DNA from: Arthrobacter sp. 18067
GTDB taxonomy: Bacteria > Actinomycetota > Actinomycetes > Actinomycetales > Micrococcaceae
Length of the DNA stretch: 64,000 nt
Assembly (NCBI RefSeq): GCF_902706295.1
Contig: NZ_CACSJJ010000021.1
Coordinates: 1 to 64,000 of the forward strand
Direction: 5' to 3'
The notes below the pieces were generated by a model that ran no database searches, had not been told where the DNA came from, and saw only the letters and a program-made list of their open reading frames with translations. Every line of letters starts with the position of its first letter. Position 1 is the stretch's first letter. Position numbers and translations under genes: made by a program. Shown in pieces: positions 44,627 to 53,468 of this stretch.

Positions 44627-45387
44627 CTAAAATTTTGGCCGGCTTCAAGCTCGACGTTCTTGCCCGCCTCAGGGACTCCCCCGCTGTCAACGACCGAACC
44701 GTCAGGAGCAGCGACGGACCACGTACATTCGCTGGCCTCAGCGCCCGGCTTTAGGAGCTGGACTCCGCCAGGTGCCACGGTTTCGCCCACCACGTGGTTG
44801 CCGTCTCCAACCCTCGTGCCTTCAGCCCAGGCAGCGATGATTTTTCCTTGTGGAGCATCCGGACACAATGCGGCGGCAGCGAGCAATGTCCCGTGACTTG
44901 CCTCCTCGAATCCGCCGGGCCCCGTTTCGTCACTGATCCGCGTGCACAGCCGGAGGACATCCTGCATGGTTGCGAGACCATCCTCGGCTACGACTCCTTG
45001 AGGCGCGGCCATAGTGATTGCTTCAGCTTCGCGGGCCGTTGGAACAAATGGCTCGTTACCTGCGTAGGTGACTTCGCAAGAGTCCATGCGTGTGTAGTTG
45101 CTGGCAGCCCAAACTTCGGCGAGACTCGACAATTGGACTTCCGGCGATGCGTCAAGGCTGGTGCAACGGTAGGAAAACCGGCCCGGTTCGTCGTCGCCTG
45201 CTGACGGTCCGCCGTCGCCCGTTTCGCTGCTTCCTGGAGCGGACGACGGCGAGTGGCTGGGGGCTGCGCTGGCGCTGGAACTACTTGGCGCCGGCGTACT
45301 GGTCCCAGCGGTTGGCTGCGACGAAGGGGCTGTACAGGCGACCAACAGCATCACCATCGGCATTGCCATTAGGAAATATCTGCGCAT
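44590..45387 (-). CDS. Lipoprotein of unknown function, family member 2
   Basis: The 265-residue protein starts MRRYFLMAMPMVMLLVACTAP (lipobox LVAC), has a Ser/Pro/Ala-rich linker, then YRCTSLDASPE, SSLAEVWAASNYTRMDSCEVTYAG and DVLRLCTRI, shared with the neighbouring lipoprotein. It adds a C-terminal domain (about 185-265) ending SDKCGIWGKMY. ATG 45387 follows GGAGGTCACG. The last codons lie in inverted repeat copy A. Likely surface-exposed; function unknown. Confidence 0.78.
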   Translation of the reverse strand: MRRYFLMAMPMVMLLVACTAPSSQPTAGTSTPAPSSSSASAAPSHSPSSAPGSSETGDGGPSAGDDEPGRFSYRCTSLDASPEVQLSSLAEVWAASNYTRMDSCEVTYAGNEPFVPTAREAEAITMAAPQGVVAEDGLATMQDVLRLCTRISDETGPGGFEEASHGTLLAAAALCPDAPQGKIIAAWAEGTRVGDGNHVVGETVAPGGVQLLKPGAEASECTWSVAAPDGSVVDSGGVPEAGKNVELEAGQNFSSDKCGIWGKMY

Positions 45388-45478
45388 CGTGACCTCCACC
45401 TCAATCGTGCGGTGCGGCGGTTGCGTGGTCAAGACGGGCCGCTTGGCGCCCCCAATCCGGACGCTTTCAGGAATTCAC

Positions 45479-45667
45479 TAGTGACAAATGTGAAAATTGG
45501 TGGAAGATGTACGTAGACGCAGCCGGCAACGGCGTGGGGCGAATAACCAATGCATGCGGAGCTGGGGAGCATCCGAATGAAGTGGGGATCCCTCGGTGGA
45601 CACGCGCAATCGCAGTGTTCTTCAGCTTGGTTTGGCATGTCTTGCCTTCGCCGGTCGCTCAAGAACC
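45479..45667 (-). repeat. Inverted repeat copy B (189 bp), remnant of lipoprotein 2-lipoprotein 1 junction
   Basis: This is the reverse-complement partner of 44438-44626. Read on the plus strand it still encodes SDKCENWWKMY, like the end of lipoprotein 2, then the intergenic sequence, then a lipoprotein 1-like start (VDTRNRSVLQLG) whose ATG is ACG and whose lipobox Cys codon is CGC. The second half forms the 5' end of the large surface protein gene. Confidence 0.92.
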
Positions 45668-48600
45668 TCTCATAAGACTCCCCGCCCCTTTGCACTCAGC
45701 AGAGCGGTCGGAGGACGGCAACGCCACAAACTGACGGCTGTAATAGCAACGGCCAGCCTTGCAACGGCGGCACTTACCGGCATGCTGACAGCAGGCCCGG
45801 CCTCAGCGGACCAAGCACGCCAGACTGTGGCCACAGGTCTCACCAAAGCCGCCGGTACCTTGGTGGACCCGGACGGACGCTTGTGGGTTTCCGATGCGCG
45901 CGCAGGGTTCTGCCGCGTGACGGAGGCTTCCGGCGCAACAGCTGGGGGCCTCGAAACGGACACCTGTCTCGGCGGAACCCTGCCTGGTCACGACAACGGC
46001 CCGGCCTTGGCCGGAACGCCCGCCATGATCGATCCCTCACCTGCCAACCACGGCGATGGTGACGAAGTGGCCTTCATCCCGGATGCCGCCGTCGGAAGTT
46101 CCGACGTCGTACGGGCCCTCTGGAATCCAGGCAGCGGCGTGTTCGAATACAACGGCGCGCTCACCATCTTCGACGGCGACCTGAGGCCAAATGCTGTCAG
46201 CGACGGCCCCGACGGCAACATCTACTTGTCGTTTGCCAACGCCCGGTCAATCGTCAAGATTGTGGATCCCACAGCGCTCCATCCGAGCATCGAATCCATT
46301 GCGTCGGTCAACTCCAACTCCCTCAGCCTGGCCGCCACACACCGCAACAGTGCGGGCAACGTAGTGGTGTATGTCGCCGAAACCACGGGATTGACTGTGT
46401 TCACAGCCCCCGAAGACGGCGTACTGACCAACTTTGTCCCAGCCCCTCTCTATAACGTCGGCAACCCGACGGCCATCTACTACGACTGGCAGTCGCCCTT
46501 GGTCCTCTACACAGGAACCGGAGGTGGAACCACCACGGCCGATGCCGGGAAGGACATCGTCTCCCGCATCGACCTGAGCACGGACACCGTGGACAACCAG
46601 TGGGCCTTGGGCTTCAGCAAGATCGGCGGCCTGGCCATGCGGGACGGCAAACTATTGGTCATGGAAGACCCGGGACAGTTGGATCCTGCCAGGCCCGCTG
46701 AGCGCGGACGGGTGCTTACCTTGGGTGGCGTTGTACCTTCCATCGTCAGTGGTCCGACGGCGGCAAATGGAACCCAGGCCCCCAACCCGGCGTTCACCAA
46801 CGACTCCACGCCAACGTTTGCTGTGGCTTCGACGCCGGCGGGCGGCGCCCTTGAGTGCAGCCTGCAGCTGAGTACGGCGACGCCGGTCTGGCAGGTATGT
46901 TCCGGCGGCACCTTCACGCCGTCAACGGCATTGGCCAACGGGGCCTACACGTTCTCGGTGAGGGCAGCTCCATCGGGCCTGCCCGTGTCGCGGACTTTCA
47001 CAGTTGACTTGGCCGCACCGAGCGCACCGGTTATCACCTCACCCGCGGCCGGAGCAACGGTCAACGGCTCACCGGTCCTCGGCGTCACCTCCGATCCTGA
47101 TTCGACGTTGTCCTGCTCGGTCGATTCCACAACGGCGTTTACCGCCTGCACCAACGGGCACGTTTTCAATCTCGCTACCGCGGGGCAACACATCCTGAGG
47201 GTCCGGGCTACAGACATGGCCGGCAACGTCAGCACACTGGCGTCAGTAACCGTAACCGCCGACCTGACCGCACCCCAGGTATCCATCAGTTCGCCGGCGG
47301 AAGGCGCAACAGTCGGCATCTCGCCTTCCTTCACCTTCGCTTCCACATCCACGGATATCGCAGGATTCAGGTGCAAGCTCGGCTCCAACGCATACACTGC
47401 ATGCACATCTCCCAAGGCCTATACAAACGTTCCAAGTGGTCCCGTCACCTTCACGGTGGAAGCCCGGGACAACGCGGGAAACACGTCCACGGCTACAAGG
47501 AACGTGACGGTCTTCGCCGCTGATACAGCCCCGCCAGTTGTTTCCGTGGATCCGGCCGGCGGAACCTACGGTGCCGGCAAGACCATTGCCTTGTCGGTCA
47601 ATGAGGCGGCCACCATCTACGTAACAACCAACGGCACAACACCCACCACATCGAGTCCCGTCTACTCGGGACCGATCCCGTTGTCATCGATGACCCTGAA
47701 GTACTTCGCGCGGGACACTGCGGGAAATACCTCGGCAGTGGCCACCCAGACGTACGTGCTGGACACCACGGCTCCAACCCTTACCGTCACTCCTGCTGCA
47801 GGGGGCTATCCCTCAGGACAACTTGTCACGATGTCTTCCAGTGAACCCGGAAGCATCTTCTACACAACAGACGGCACGACCCCGGCAACTGCCGCATCGG
47901 GAACTACCAAGGCCTACACGGCGGCGTTTGCACTGACTGCCAACACCACCGTTAAGGCCTTGGCCGTGGACGGCTCCGGAAACGTCTCGGTGGTCACCAC
48001 GCGCGCCTACACGGTTCTGGATACGACTCCTCCAGTGGTAACTGTGACGCCACCTGCCGGCAGCTACCCTGCCAATCAGCAGATCACCCTTACCGCAAAC
48101 GAAGCGGGATCCAGCATCTACTTCACCACCAACGGAACTAATCCCACTGCCACAGCGGCAAACAAGTACTCCTCAGCGATCATCCTGACAGCTGCGATGA
48201 CTCTGAAGTATTTCGCGGTGGACACGTCCAACAACAGTTCAGTCATCGCCAGCCAGGCCTATACCGTGACAGCCCCACCGGCGAATACCTGGAAGGACTA
48301 CACCGGTGACGCAAAGAACGACGTCGTGGCACGCGACAACGGCGGCACGCTGTGGCTGTATCCGGGCAACGGATCCGGGGGGTGGTTGACCCAACGCTCG
48401 CTGGGCACCGGCTGGAACTCGCTGAATGCAATCGTTCCGACGAAGGACTTCAACGGAGACGGCCGTAGCGACGTCCTGGCACGGGATACGAATGGCGTGC
48501 TCTGGCTGTACCCGGGAAATGGCTCCGGTGGCCTCCAGGCACGCGTCCAGGCCGGCACCGGCTGGTCCGGAATGACGCTCATCCTGGCACCAGGCGACTT

Positions 48601-49039
48601 CAGCGGTGATGGCAAGGCCGATGTCCTCGCACGAGACTCAGCTGGCGTCCTCTGGCTGTACCGCGGTAACGGCACAGGCGGTTTCACCTCAACCGCCCAG
48701 GTTGGTACAGGTTGGAGCGCCATGAATGCCATCCTGAGTACCGGCGACTTCAACGGCGACAGCAAGACCGATGTGCTGGCCAGGGACACGTCAGGCATCC
48801 TCTGGCTGTATCCAGGCAACGGCACAGGCGGTTGGCTTAGCCGGGTCCAGGTTGGAAGCGGCTGGAGCGGGATGACAGCCATTCTTGGACCGGGCGACTT
48901 CAACGGCGACGGCAAGAACGATGTCCTCGCCCGCGACGCTGGTGGCAACTTGTTCCTGTATCCCGGCAACGGAACATCCGGGTGGCTGTCCCGCAGCCAG
49001 GTCGGTTGGGGTTGGGGAGGCTTCACTTCCCTTCCATAG
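45596..49039 (+). CDS. Large secreted multidomain protein: beta-propeller, Ig-like, chitobiase-C-like and FG-GAP repeats
   Basis: The 1,147-residue protein has an export signal HKLTAVIATASLATAALTGMLTAGPASA at about 46-73. An NHL/SMP-30-like propeller follows (about 75-370), then Ig-like modules (about 380-640), three chitobiase C-terminal-like modules (from PPVVSVDPAGGTYG; about 645-890) and five FG-GAP repeats (DYTGDAKNDVVARD onward). The first 24 codons derive from inverted repeat copy B, a degenerate lipoprotein start. No other ATG, GTG or TTG lies in frame before the signal helix, so GTG 45596, behind GGGGA, is the only evident start. Probably a cell-surface carbohydrate-binding or adhesive protein. 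Confidence 0.82.
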   Translation: MDTRNRSVLQLGLACLAFAGRSRTSHKTPRPFALSRAVGGRQRHKLTAVIATASLATAALTGMLTAGPASADQARQTVATGLTKAAGTLVDPDGRLWVSDARAGFCRVTEASGATAGGLETDTCLGGTLPGHDNGPALAGTPAMIDPSPANHGDGDEVAFIPDAAVGSSDVVRALWNPGSGVFEYNGALTIFDGDLRPNAVSDGPDGNIYLSFANARSIVKIVDPTALHPSIESIASVNSNSLSLAATHRNSAGNVVVYVAETTGLTVFTAPEDGVLTNFVPAPLYNVGNPTAIYYDWQSPLVLYTGTGGGTTTADAGKDIVSRIDLSTDTVDNQWALGFSKIGGLAMRDGKLLVMEDPGQLDPARPAERGRVLTLGGVVPSIVSGPTAANGTQAPNPAFTNDSTPTFAVASTPAGGALECSLQLSTATPVWQVCSGGTFTPSTALANGAYTFSVRAAPSGLPVSRTFTVDLAAPSAPVITSPAAGATVNGSPVLGVTSDPDSTLSCSVDSTTAFTACTNGHVFNLATAGQHILRVRATDMAGNVSTLASVTVTADLTAPQVSISSPAEGATVGISPSFTFASTSTDIAGFRCKLGSNAYTACTSPKAYTNVPSGPVTFTVEARDNAGNTSTATRNVTVFAADTAPPVVSVDPAGGTYGAGKTIALSVNEAATIYVTTNGTTPTTSSPVYSGPIPLSSMTLKYFARDTAGNTSAVATQTYVLDTTAPTLTVTPAAGGYPSGQLVTMSSSEPGSIFYTTDGTTPATAASGTTKAYTAAFALTANTTVKALAVDGSGNVSVVTTRAYTVLDTTPPVVTVTPPAGSYPANQQITLTANEAGSSIYFTTNGTNPTATAANKYSSAIILTAAMTLKYFAVDTSNNSSVIASQAYTVTAPPANTWKDYTGDAKNDVVARDNGGTLWLYPGNGSGGWLTQRSLGTGWNSLNAIVPTKDFNGDGRSDVLARDTNGVLWLYPGNGSGGLQARVQAGTGWSGMTLILAPGDFSGDGKADVLARDSAGVLWLYRGNGTGGFTSTAQVGTGWSAMNAILSTGDFNGDSKTDVLARDTSGILWLYPGNGTGGWLSRVQVGSGWSGMTAILGPGDFNGDGKNDVLARDAGGNLFLYPGNGTSGWLSRSQVGWGWGGFTSLP

Positions 49040-49047
49040 GAACATGA

Positions 49048-49090
49048 AAAAGGGAGTGCCCGGACGTCCAACGTCCGGGCACTCCCTTTT
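49048..49090. terminator. Bidirectional terminator between surface protein and GT2 gene
   Basis: A perfect 20-bp stem (AAAAGGGAGTGCCCGGACGT with its complement) has a 3-base loop. The ends give A and T tracts in both directions. Confidence 0.93.
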
Positions 49091-49106
49091 CACCTTTGAG
49101 ACGCTT

Positions 49107-50063
49107 CTATGTGCGTTCCTTCATGGGATGCATGGTGGGCCTGTTCGGGCTCGCCTGGATATCCAGCTGCAGGGATACCAGGAGCATCTGGACGCCCAAC
49201 ACAAAGGGCACCACAGCCAACATCACCGACCCGGCCGTCGGAGATCCCACGCTTGCCGCGAGGACCCAGATTCCCGCCACAAGGCCCATAACGATGAGGG
49301 CAATGCCGGCGATCAGCAAGAGTGCGACAGCTGAGAAGGACCACACCATGTATTTCCACCACACACGGCGCCAGAAGCCGCCAAAGAGCATGGCAAGAAG
49401 TTCGGGAATGACTTTCCGCAACTTAATGCTGGAGACTTCGTTCCCATAGACCGCAGGAATAGGCACGTCCACGATCGGAACATCAAGAATATTGAGGTGG
49501 ATCAGGAGGTCGTTTTCGAAGCTGTACCGCGCTGCCACTTTGTTCATGGGAAGACGGCGGAGGACCTCGGTGCGGATGGCGGTGTAGCCGTTCTGCGGAT
49601 CGAAGATGTGCCAGTAGCCGGAGGCAAGCTTGGTCATGAAGGACAACACGATGTTGCCGAAAATACGGTAGCCGGGCATTCCTGCAAACGACTCGCCCGA
49701 GAAGAATCGGTTGGCCTTGGCGAAGCCGTAGCCATCAACCACCGGATCAAGAAGCTGGGGAAGGTAGTCAGGATCCATCTGGGCATCGCCTGCCATGACC
49801 ACGTTGATGTCGGCGCCGAGTTCCATCGCGGCTTTGTGGGCCGTCAGGACTGCGCCTCCCACGCCCTGGTTGACTTCATGTCGAATCAAGGTGACCCGGC
49901 CGTCGTCGGCGCGGCGTGCTGCGCCCGACGTGTCGTCCGGGCTGCAGTCATCAACAATGACGATGTCATCAACAAAATCAGGCATCGTTTCGATCACCTG
50001 AGCGATGTGGTTTTCTTCTTTGTAGGCCGGTACTACCGCGGCAATTCGAACGCCTCGATACAT
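49107..50063 (-). CDS. Family 2 glycosyltransferase, polyprenyl-phosphate type, with C-terminal membrane helices
   Basis: The 318-residue protein has the GT-A start VAAVVPAYKEENHIAQVI, then VDDCSPDDT and a DAQMD metal motif. These are typical of dolichol/undecaprenyl-phosphate sugar transferases. Two hydrophobic segments lie near the C-terminus (about 233-300). With GtrA and the polytopic protein upstream it could supply lipid-linked sugars for decoration on the outer face. Last gene of the envelope operon. Confidence 0.87.
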   Translation of the reverse strand: MYRGVRIAAVVPAYKEENHIAQVIETMPDFVDDIVIVDDCSPDDTSGAARRADDGRVTLIRHEVNQGVGGAVLTAHKAAMELGADINVVMAGDAQMDPDYLPQLLDPVVDGYGFAKANRFFSGESFAGMPGYRIFGNIVLSFMTKLASGYWHIFDPQNGYTAIRTEVLRRLPMNKVAARYSFENDLLIHLNILDVPIVDVPIPAVYGNEVSSIKLRKVIPELLAMLFGGFWRRVWWKYMVWSFSAVALLLIAGIALIVMGLVAGIWVLAASVGSPTAGSVMLAVVPFVLGVQMLLVSLQLDIQASPNRPTMHPMKERT

Positions 50064-50066
50064 CGA

Positions 50067-50552
50067 TTATCCTTCGCTGCTGTTTGGTGTGAGTTTCTGT
50101 GTTGGCGTGTCGGTGCCCGACTGGCCATCTAACTGTTCGCTGCCGCTGTTCGGTTGCTTCTTTTGCGGAAAGACCCAGTGCTTGTAAATGAAGTAGTTCC
50201 ATCCCATAGTCACGATCGTCGCAACCACTTTACCCACTACGTAGCCGGCGCCTATGAACTCGAAAAGCTCGACAATGCCCATCACAGCCAACGTATTGAA
50301 AACCAGGAGGCCCGAATACCGAAGCACTCCGCCTAGGGCAGTTCCGCCACCGTTGAAGGCAAAATGGCGCTGCAGGAAGTAGTTGAAGAAGAAGCTGCCC
50401 CAGAAGCCCGCGCCGGTGGCCAGCCACAGCGGCCAGCCAAAGACCTGGAAGCACAGGGCCAGAAGACCAAGGTCCAGCAGAAAGCTCAAGCCGCCGATGA
50501 GCAGGAACTTGAACAAGCTGGATGCCAGGAACTTGGAGATGAATGCCTTCAT
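50067..50552 (-). CDS. GtrA family membrane protein
   Basis: The 161-residue protein has four helices in the GtrA pattern (FLLIGGLSFLLDLGLLALCFQVFG; GAGFWGSFFFNYFLQRHFAF; RYSGLLVFNTLAVMGIV; VGKVVATIVTMGWNYFIYKHWVF). GtrA proteins are proposed to flip or handle undecaprenyl-phosphate-linked sugars. Adjacent to a polyprenyl-phosphate GT2, as is usual. Confidence 0.88.
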   Translation of the reverse strand: MKAFISKFLASSLFKFLLIGGLSFLLDLGLLALCFQVFGWPLWLATGAGFWGSFFFNYFLQRHFAFNGGGTALGGVLRYSGLLVFNTLAVMGIVELFEFIGAGYVVGKVVATIVTMGWNYFIYKHWVFPQKKQPNSGSEQLDGQSGTDTPTQKLTPNSSEG

Positions 50553-50554
50553 GA

Positions 50555-52663
50555 TCAGCAGATCCTTCCTAGCGGTGCAATGCCGTCCGGGTTGCGGTTT
50601 TCAAGGATCCCCGACACGCCGTCAAGCTGGAGACGGTCCGTCGCAGCGGCATCGAATGCCTCCTTGCCGCCAGGCAACTGCGACCAGTCGATCTTGTACA
50701 GGGCAGCGTTTCCTTCACGCACCACAAGCTGGAGGTAAGGAATGGAGTCAGGCTGCGTGAGCCCCGCCTTGGGCTCATCCCATGCCCTGATCCTGCCATC
50801 GGCAATGTAGACCCATTCGATGCCCAGTTCAGCCGCCGCGTCGCGTACCTCCGGATCCGTAGCGAGCTCCGGGAGCTTTTGGAGGACGAGCAACTGACGG
50901 TTTGTCGGAAGGATCTCGAAGTGCCGGATCATCGGCATGCGGTTGCCCAGTGCGTACATCCAAACGGAACCATCGCACGAGTCGTTCAGCACCGTGGCGT
51001 CCTCCGGCACGTACTGGTCGATCCTGCTGAGAAGCCCAACTTCAGATGCGCTCAACGTGGCACCATCAACCTTGGTATTGATATTGATCCGCTCGGCGTT
51101 CTGCTTGAAGTAGGGGATGGCAGCGATCCCGCTTACCAAGAGCACGGCCGCGGCCGCCGCAGCAGTCACTACATGACTGGGCCTGCGGCCGGCTTGAATT
51201 CCATCCGGGGTGGATTTCGCCGGCCTGCTGCGTATCCTTGCGACCAGCCATGCAATGGCTTCGGCCAACTGCGCCACTCCCAAGCCCGCGAGGGGTACCA
51301 GGAGCATTACGAGGATGCCGAAGATACGCCACTGGTCATCGTAGAACGGAGCCGTCAACGTCATGAACCTGGGGTTGTCGGTACCCATGGTGTAGACCGA
51401 CAGGAATGCAAAGGCCAGCACAGGACCGAGATACCACCACATACGGATCCTGAGGACCACGGCCAAGCAACCGAATGCCACGAGCGCGGTCAGGATCGGC
51501 ATGGCCATCGAACCATGGTTCAGGAAGATGATGTTTTGGATGGCCCCATTGCGGTCGGTGTCCGCTGCCCACACCTGCTTGGAAACACGCTCGGATTCCT
51601 TCAACATCTGGGCGATGATCGGCCAGCCGAGGATCACCGCCAGGACACCTGATACGGCAAGGTATACCGTAATGCCGAGAATCCTGCCCTTGCGGCGAAC
51701 CAGCGCCGAAAGCAACCAGAAGAGAAGCACAGGAAGTACAACGAAGGCCAACGAAGGATGGACGGCGATAAGTCCTACTGCCCCAAACGCGATGCCGGGG
51801 ATCCAGAACTTCTGCCGTTCCACCGCCCCCTTCACTGCCAGCAAGGCGAATGGACCCACCAGCAGCATGCCGGCAAAGAACGGAATCAGCGGGCCGCGCC
51901 ACAGGAGGTCATAAGGGTAGACCGTAAACCAGCCGGCAACGGCCGCAGCCGCAGCCACTGCAATTGGGCGGCGAGTGACCAGCATCGTCAGTGCCATGGT
52001 GCTCAACGGCAGTTGAACTGCCATCATCACCAGGACAAAGACATTCAAGAACACGGGGATGCTGACACCGCTCATCGGCCAGAACAGCGACAACACCGCA
52101 TGGAAGGCAATCGGGTAGCTCCGGATGGGAGCTTCAGGAATATTGGTGTCGTAGTAGGCGAAGTTGCCCGCGATACTCGGATCCCACTCGTGGTTCACGG
52201 AGATCAGCCGGATCATGTTGGCGTGCCACGGAATATCCCAGTCCTGATTGATCCCCTGGAGGCCTTCAGTTCCAACAATCCATGAGACAGCGGCGACCGC
52301 ACCTCCTGCGACCAATCCCGCGAGGAGTATCCACCATGAGCCTGCAAACCGATGCTTGCCAAAGACGGCCGGCCTGGCGGCGGAGCCGAACTTGTCCGGG
52401 AAATAGCGGCGCAAGGTGATGCGCAGGGCAAACAGGAGTGCAGACAGAACCAGCAGGACGGCCGTCACTGGAAGCAGCTGCCAGCTGAGTCCCAGCGCAT
52501 TTCCCATGACGCCGATGACGGTCAATACGCCCATCCCGAGCAATGGCGCCACAACGGGCAGCAGAACCCGGCGAACGCCCAAGGCTTCCCCCAGGATCCA
52601 GCCCGGGCCCCACCACAACACAACGATCAGGAGTACACACAACAGCAGCGGGCCGATACCCAT
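50555..52663 (-). CDS. Large polytopic membrane protein, DUF6541-like (GT-C-type glycosyltransferase candidate)
   Basis: The 702-residue protein has about 13 transmembrane helices in the first 500 residues and a soluble C-terminal domain (about 550-700; LSRIDQYVPEDATVLNDSCDGSVWMYAL). An extracytoplasmic first loop containing NQDWDIPWHANMIR resembles the acidic loop of GT-C enzymes that use lipid-phosphate sugars. This makes it the likely user of the GT2/GtrA product. The DUF6541 name is from memory and less certain. Confidence 0.75.
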   Translation of the reverse strand: MGIGPLLLCVLLIVVLWWGPGWILGEALGVRRVLLPVVAPLLGMGVLTVIGVMGNALGLSWQLLPVTAVLLVLSALLFALRITLRRYFPDKFGSAARPAVFGKHRFAGSWWILLAGLVAGGAVAAVSWIVGTEGLQGINQDWDIPWHANMIRLISVNHEWDPSIAGNFAYYDTNIPEAPIRSYPIAFHAVLSLFWPMSGVSIPVFLNVFVLVMMAVQLPLSTMALTMLVTRRPIAVAAAAAVAGWFTVYPYDLLWRGPLIPFFAGMLLVGPFALLAVKGAVERQKFWIPGIAFGAVGLIAVHPSLAFVVLPVLLFWLLSALVRRKGRILGITVYLAVSGVLAVILGWPIIAQMLKESERVSKQVWAADTDRNGAIQNIIFLNHGSMAMPILTALVAFGCLAVVLRIRMWWYLGPVLAFAFLSVYTMGTDNPRFMTLTAPFYDDQWRIFGILVMLLVPLAGLGVAQLAEAIAWLVARIRSRPAKSTPDGIQAGRRPSHVVTAAAAAAVLLVSGIAAIPYFKQNAERININTKVDGATLSASEVGLLSRIDQYVPEDATVLNDSCDGSVWMYALGNRMPMIRHFEILPTNRQLLVLQKLPELATDPEVRDAAAELGIEWVYIADGRIRAWDEPKAGLTQPDSIPYLQLVVREGNAALYKIDWSQLPGGKEAFDAAATDRLQLDGVSGILENRNPDGIAPLGRIC

Positions 52664-52736
52664 TCCTACGATCGCCTTTCTTAGATGCTTCCACTAGCCA
52701 TCCGTTGACAGACGACTCTTTGCAATTGAATGCGGG

Positions 52737-53468
52737 TTAGTTACGTTCCCGCAGCCACGCCACAGCTTGGTCAGCCGGACCCTCGAACTGGACCGTGCCG
52801 GAGGACAGCACAACTCCCCTGTCGCAAATCCGCGAAATCATGTCAAGGTCATGGCTGACAACCACCAGGGTGCGGCCCTCATCAGAAAGTTGCTTGATTT
52901 TGGCAAGGCACTTCCTCTGGAATGGCTCGTCGCCCACGGCCAGGATCTCGTCCACGAGGAAAATATCCGGTTGGGTATGGACGGCCACCGCAAAGGCAAG
53001 CCGGAGGAACATTCCCGAGGAGTAGAACTTCACCTCAGTGTCAATGAACTGTTCGATCTCGGAGAAGGCAACGATGTCGTCAAACTTGTCCTGGATCTCC
53101 TGCTCCGTCATCCCAAGAATGGCTGCGTTGAGGTAGACGTTTTCACGCCCGGACAGATCCGGGTGGAACCCGGCTCCCACCTCGATCAAACCTGCAACCC
53201 TGCCCTTGGTACGCACGGTCCCTTGGTCGGGCAGGATGACACCCGAGATCAGCTTCAGCAATGTGGACTTACCGGAACCGTTGAAGCCCAACAATGCCAC
53301 GGTCTCCCCCGACTGGATCTCAAAGCTCACGTCATGGAGCGCATCGAACTTCTTCGTGAGATCCCCTTTTCGCCCTTTGGCGAGCCAAACGAGGGTTTCC
53401 TTCATGGAGTGCGAGTGACGAAGGTTGAATGTTTTCTTCAGGCCTTTGACGATTACTGCAGCGCCCAT
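52737..53468 (-). CDS. Polysaccharide export ABC transporter ATPase (Wzt/TagH-like)
   Basis: The 243-residue ATPase has Walker A GFNGSGKST, signature LSGRENVYLNAAILG, Walker B IFLVDEILAVGD and switch His in VVSHDLDMI. The LSGREN signature and N-terminal KTFNLRHSHSMKETL are typical of teichoic acid, O-antigen and galactan exporters. It lacks a C-terminal glycan-binding domain. It abuts the permease gene. Confidence 0.92.
   Translation of the reverse strand: MGAAVIVKGLKKTFNLRHSHSMKETLVWLAKGRKGDLTKKFDALHDVSFEIQSGETVALLGFNGSGKSTLLKLISGVILPDQGTVRTKGRVAGLIEVGAGFHPDLSGRENVYLNAAILGMTEQEIQDKFDDIVAFSEIEQFIDTEVKFYSSGMFLRLAFAVAVHTQPDIFLVDEILAVGDEPFQRKCLAKIKQLSDEGRTLVVVSHDLDMISRICDRGVVLSSGTVQFEGPADQAVAWLRERN

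Noticed and set aside
44438..45667. Inverted repeats as ends of an insertion sequence
   Set aside because: No transposase between the arms and no target duplication; the arms are pieces of lipoprotein genes.
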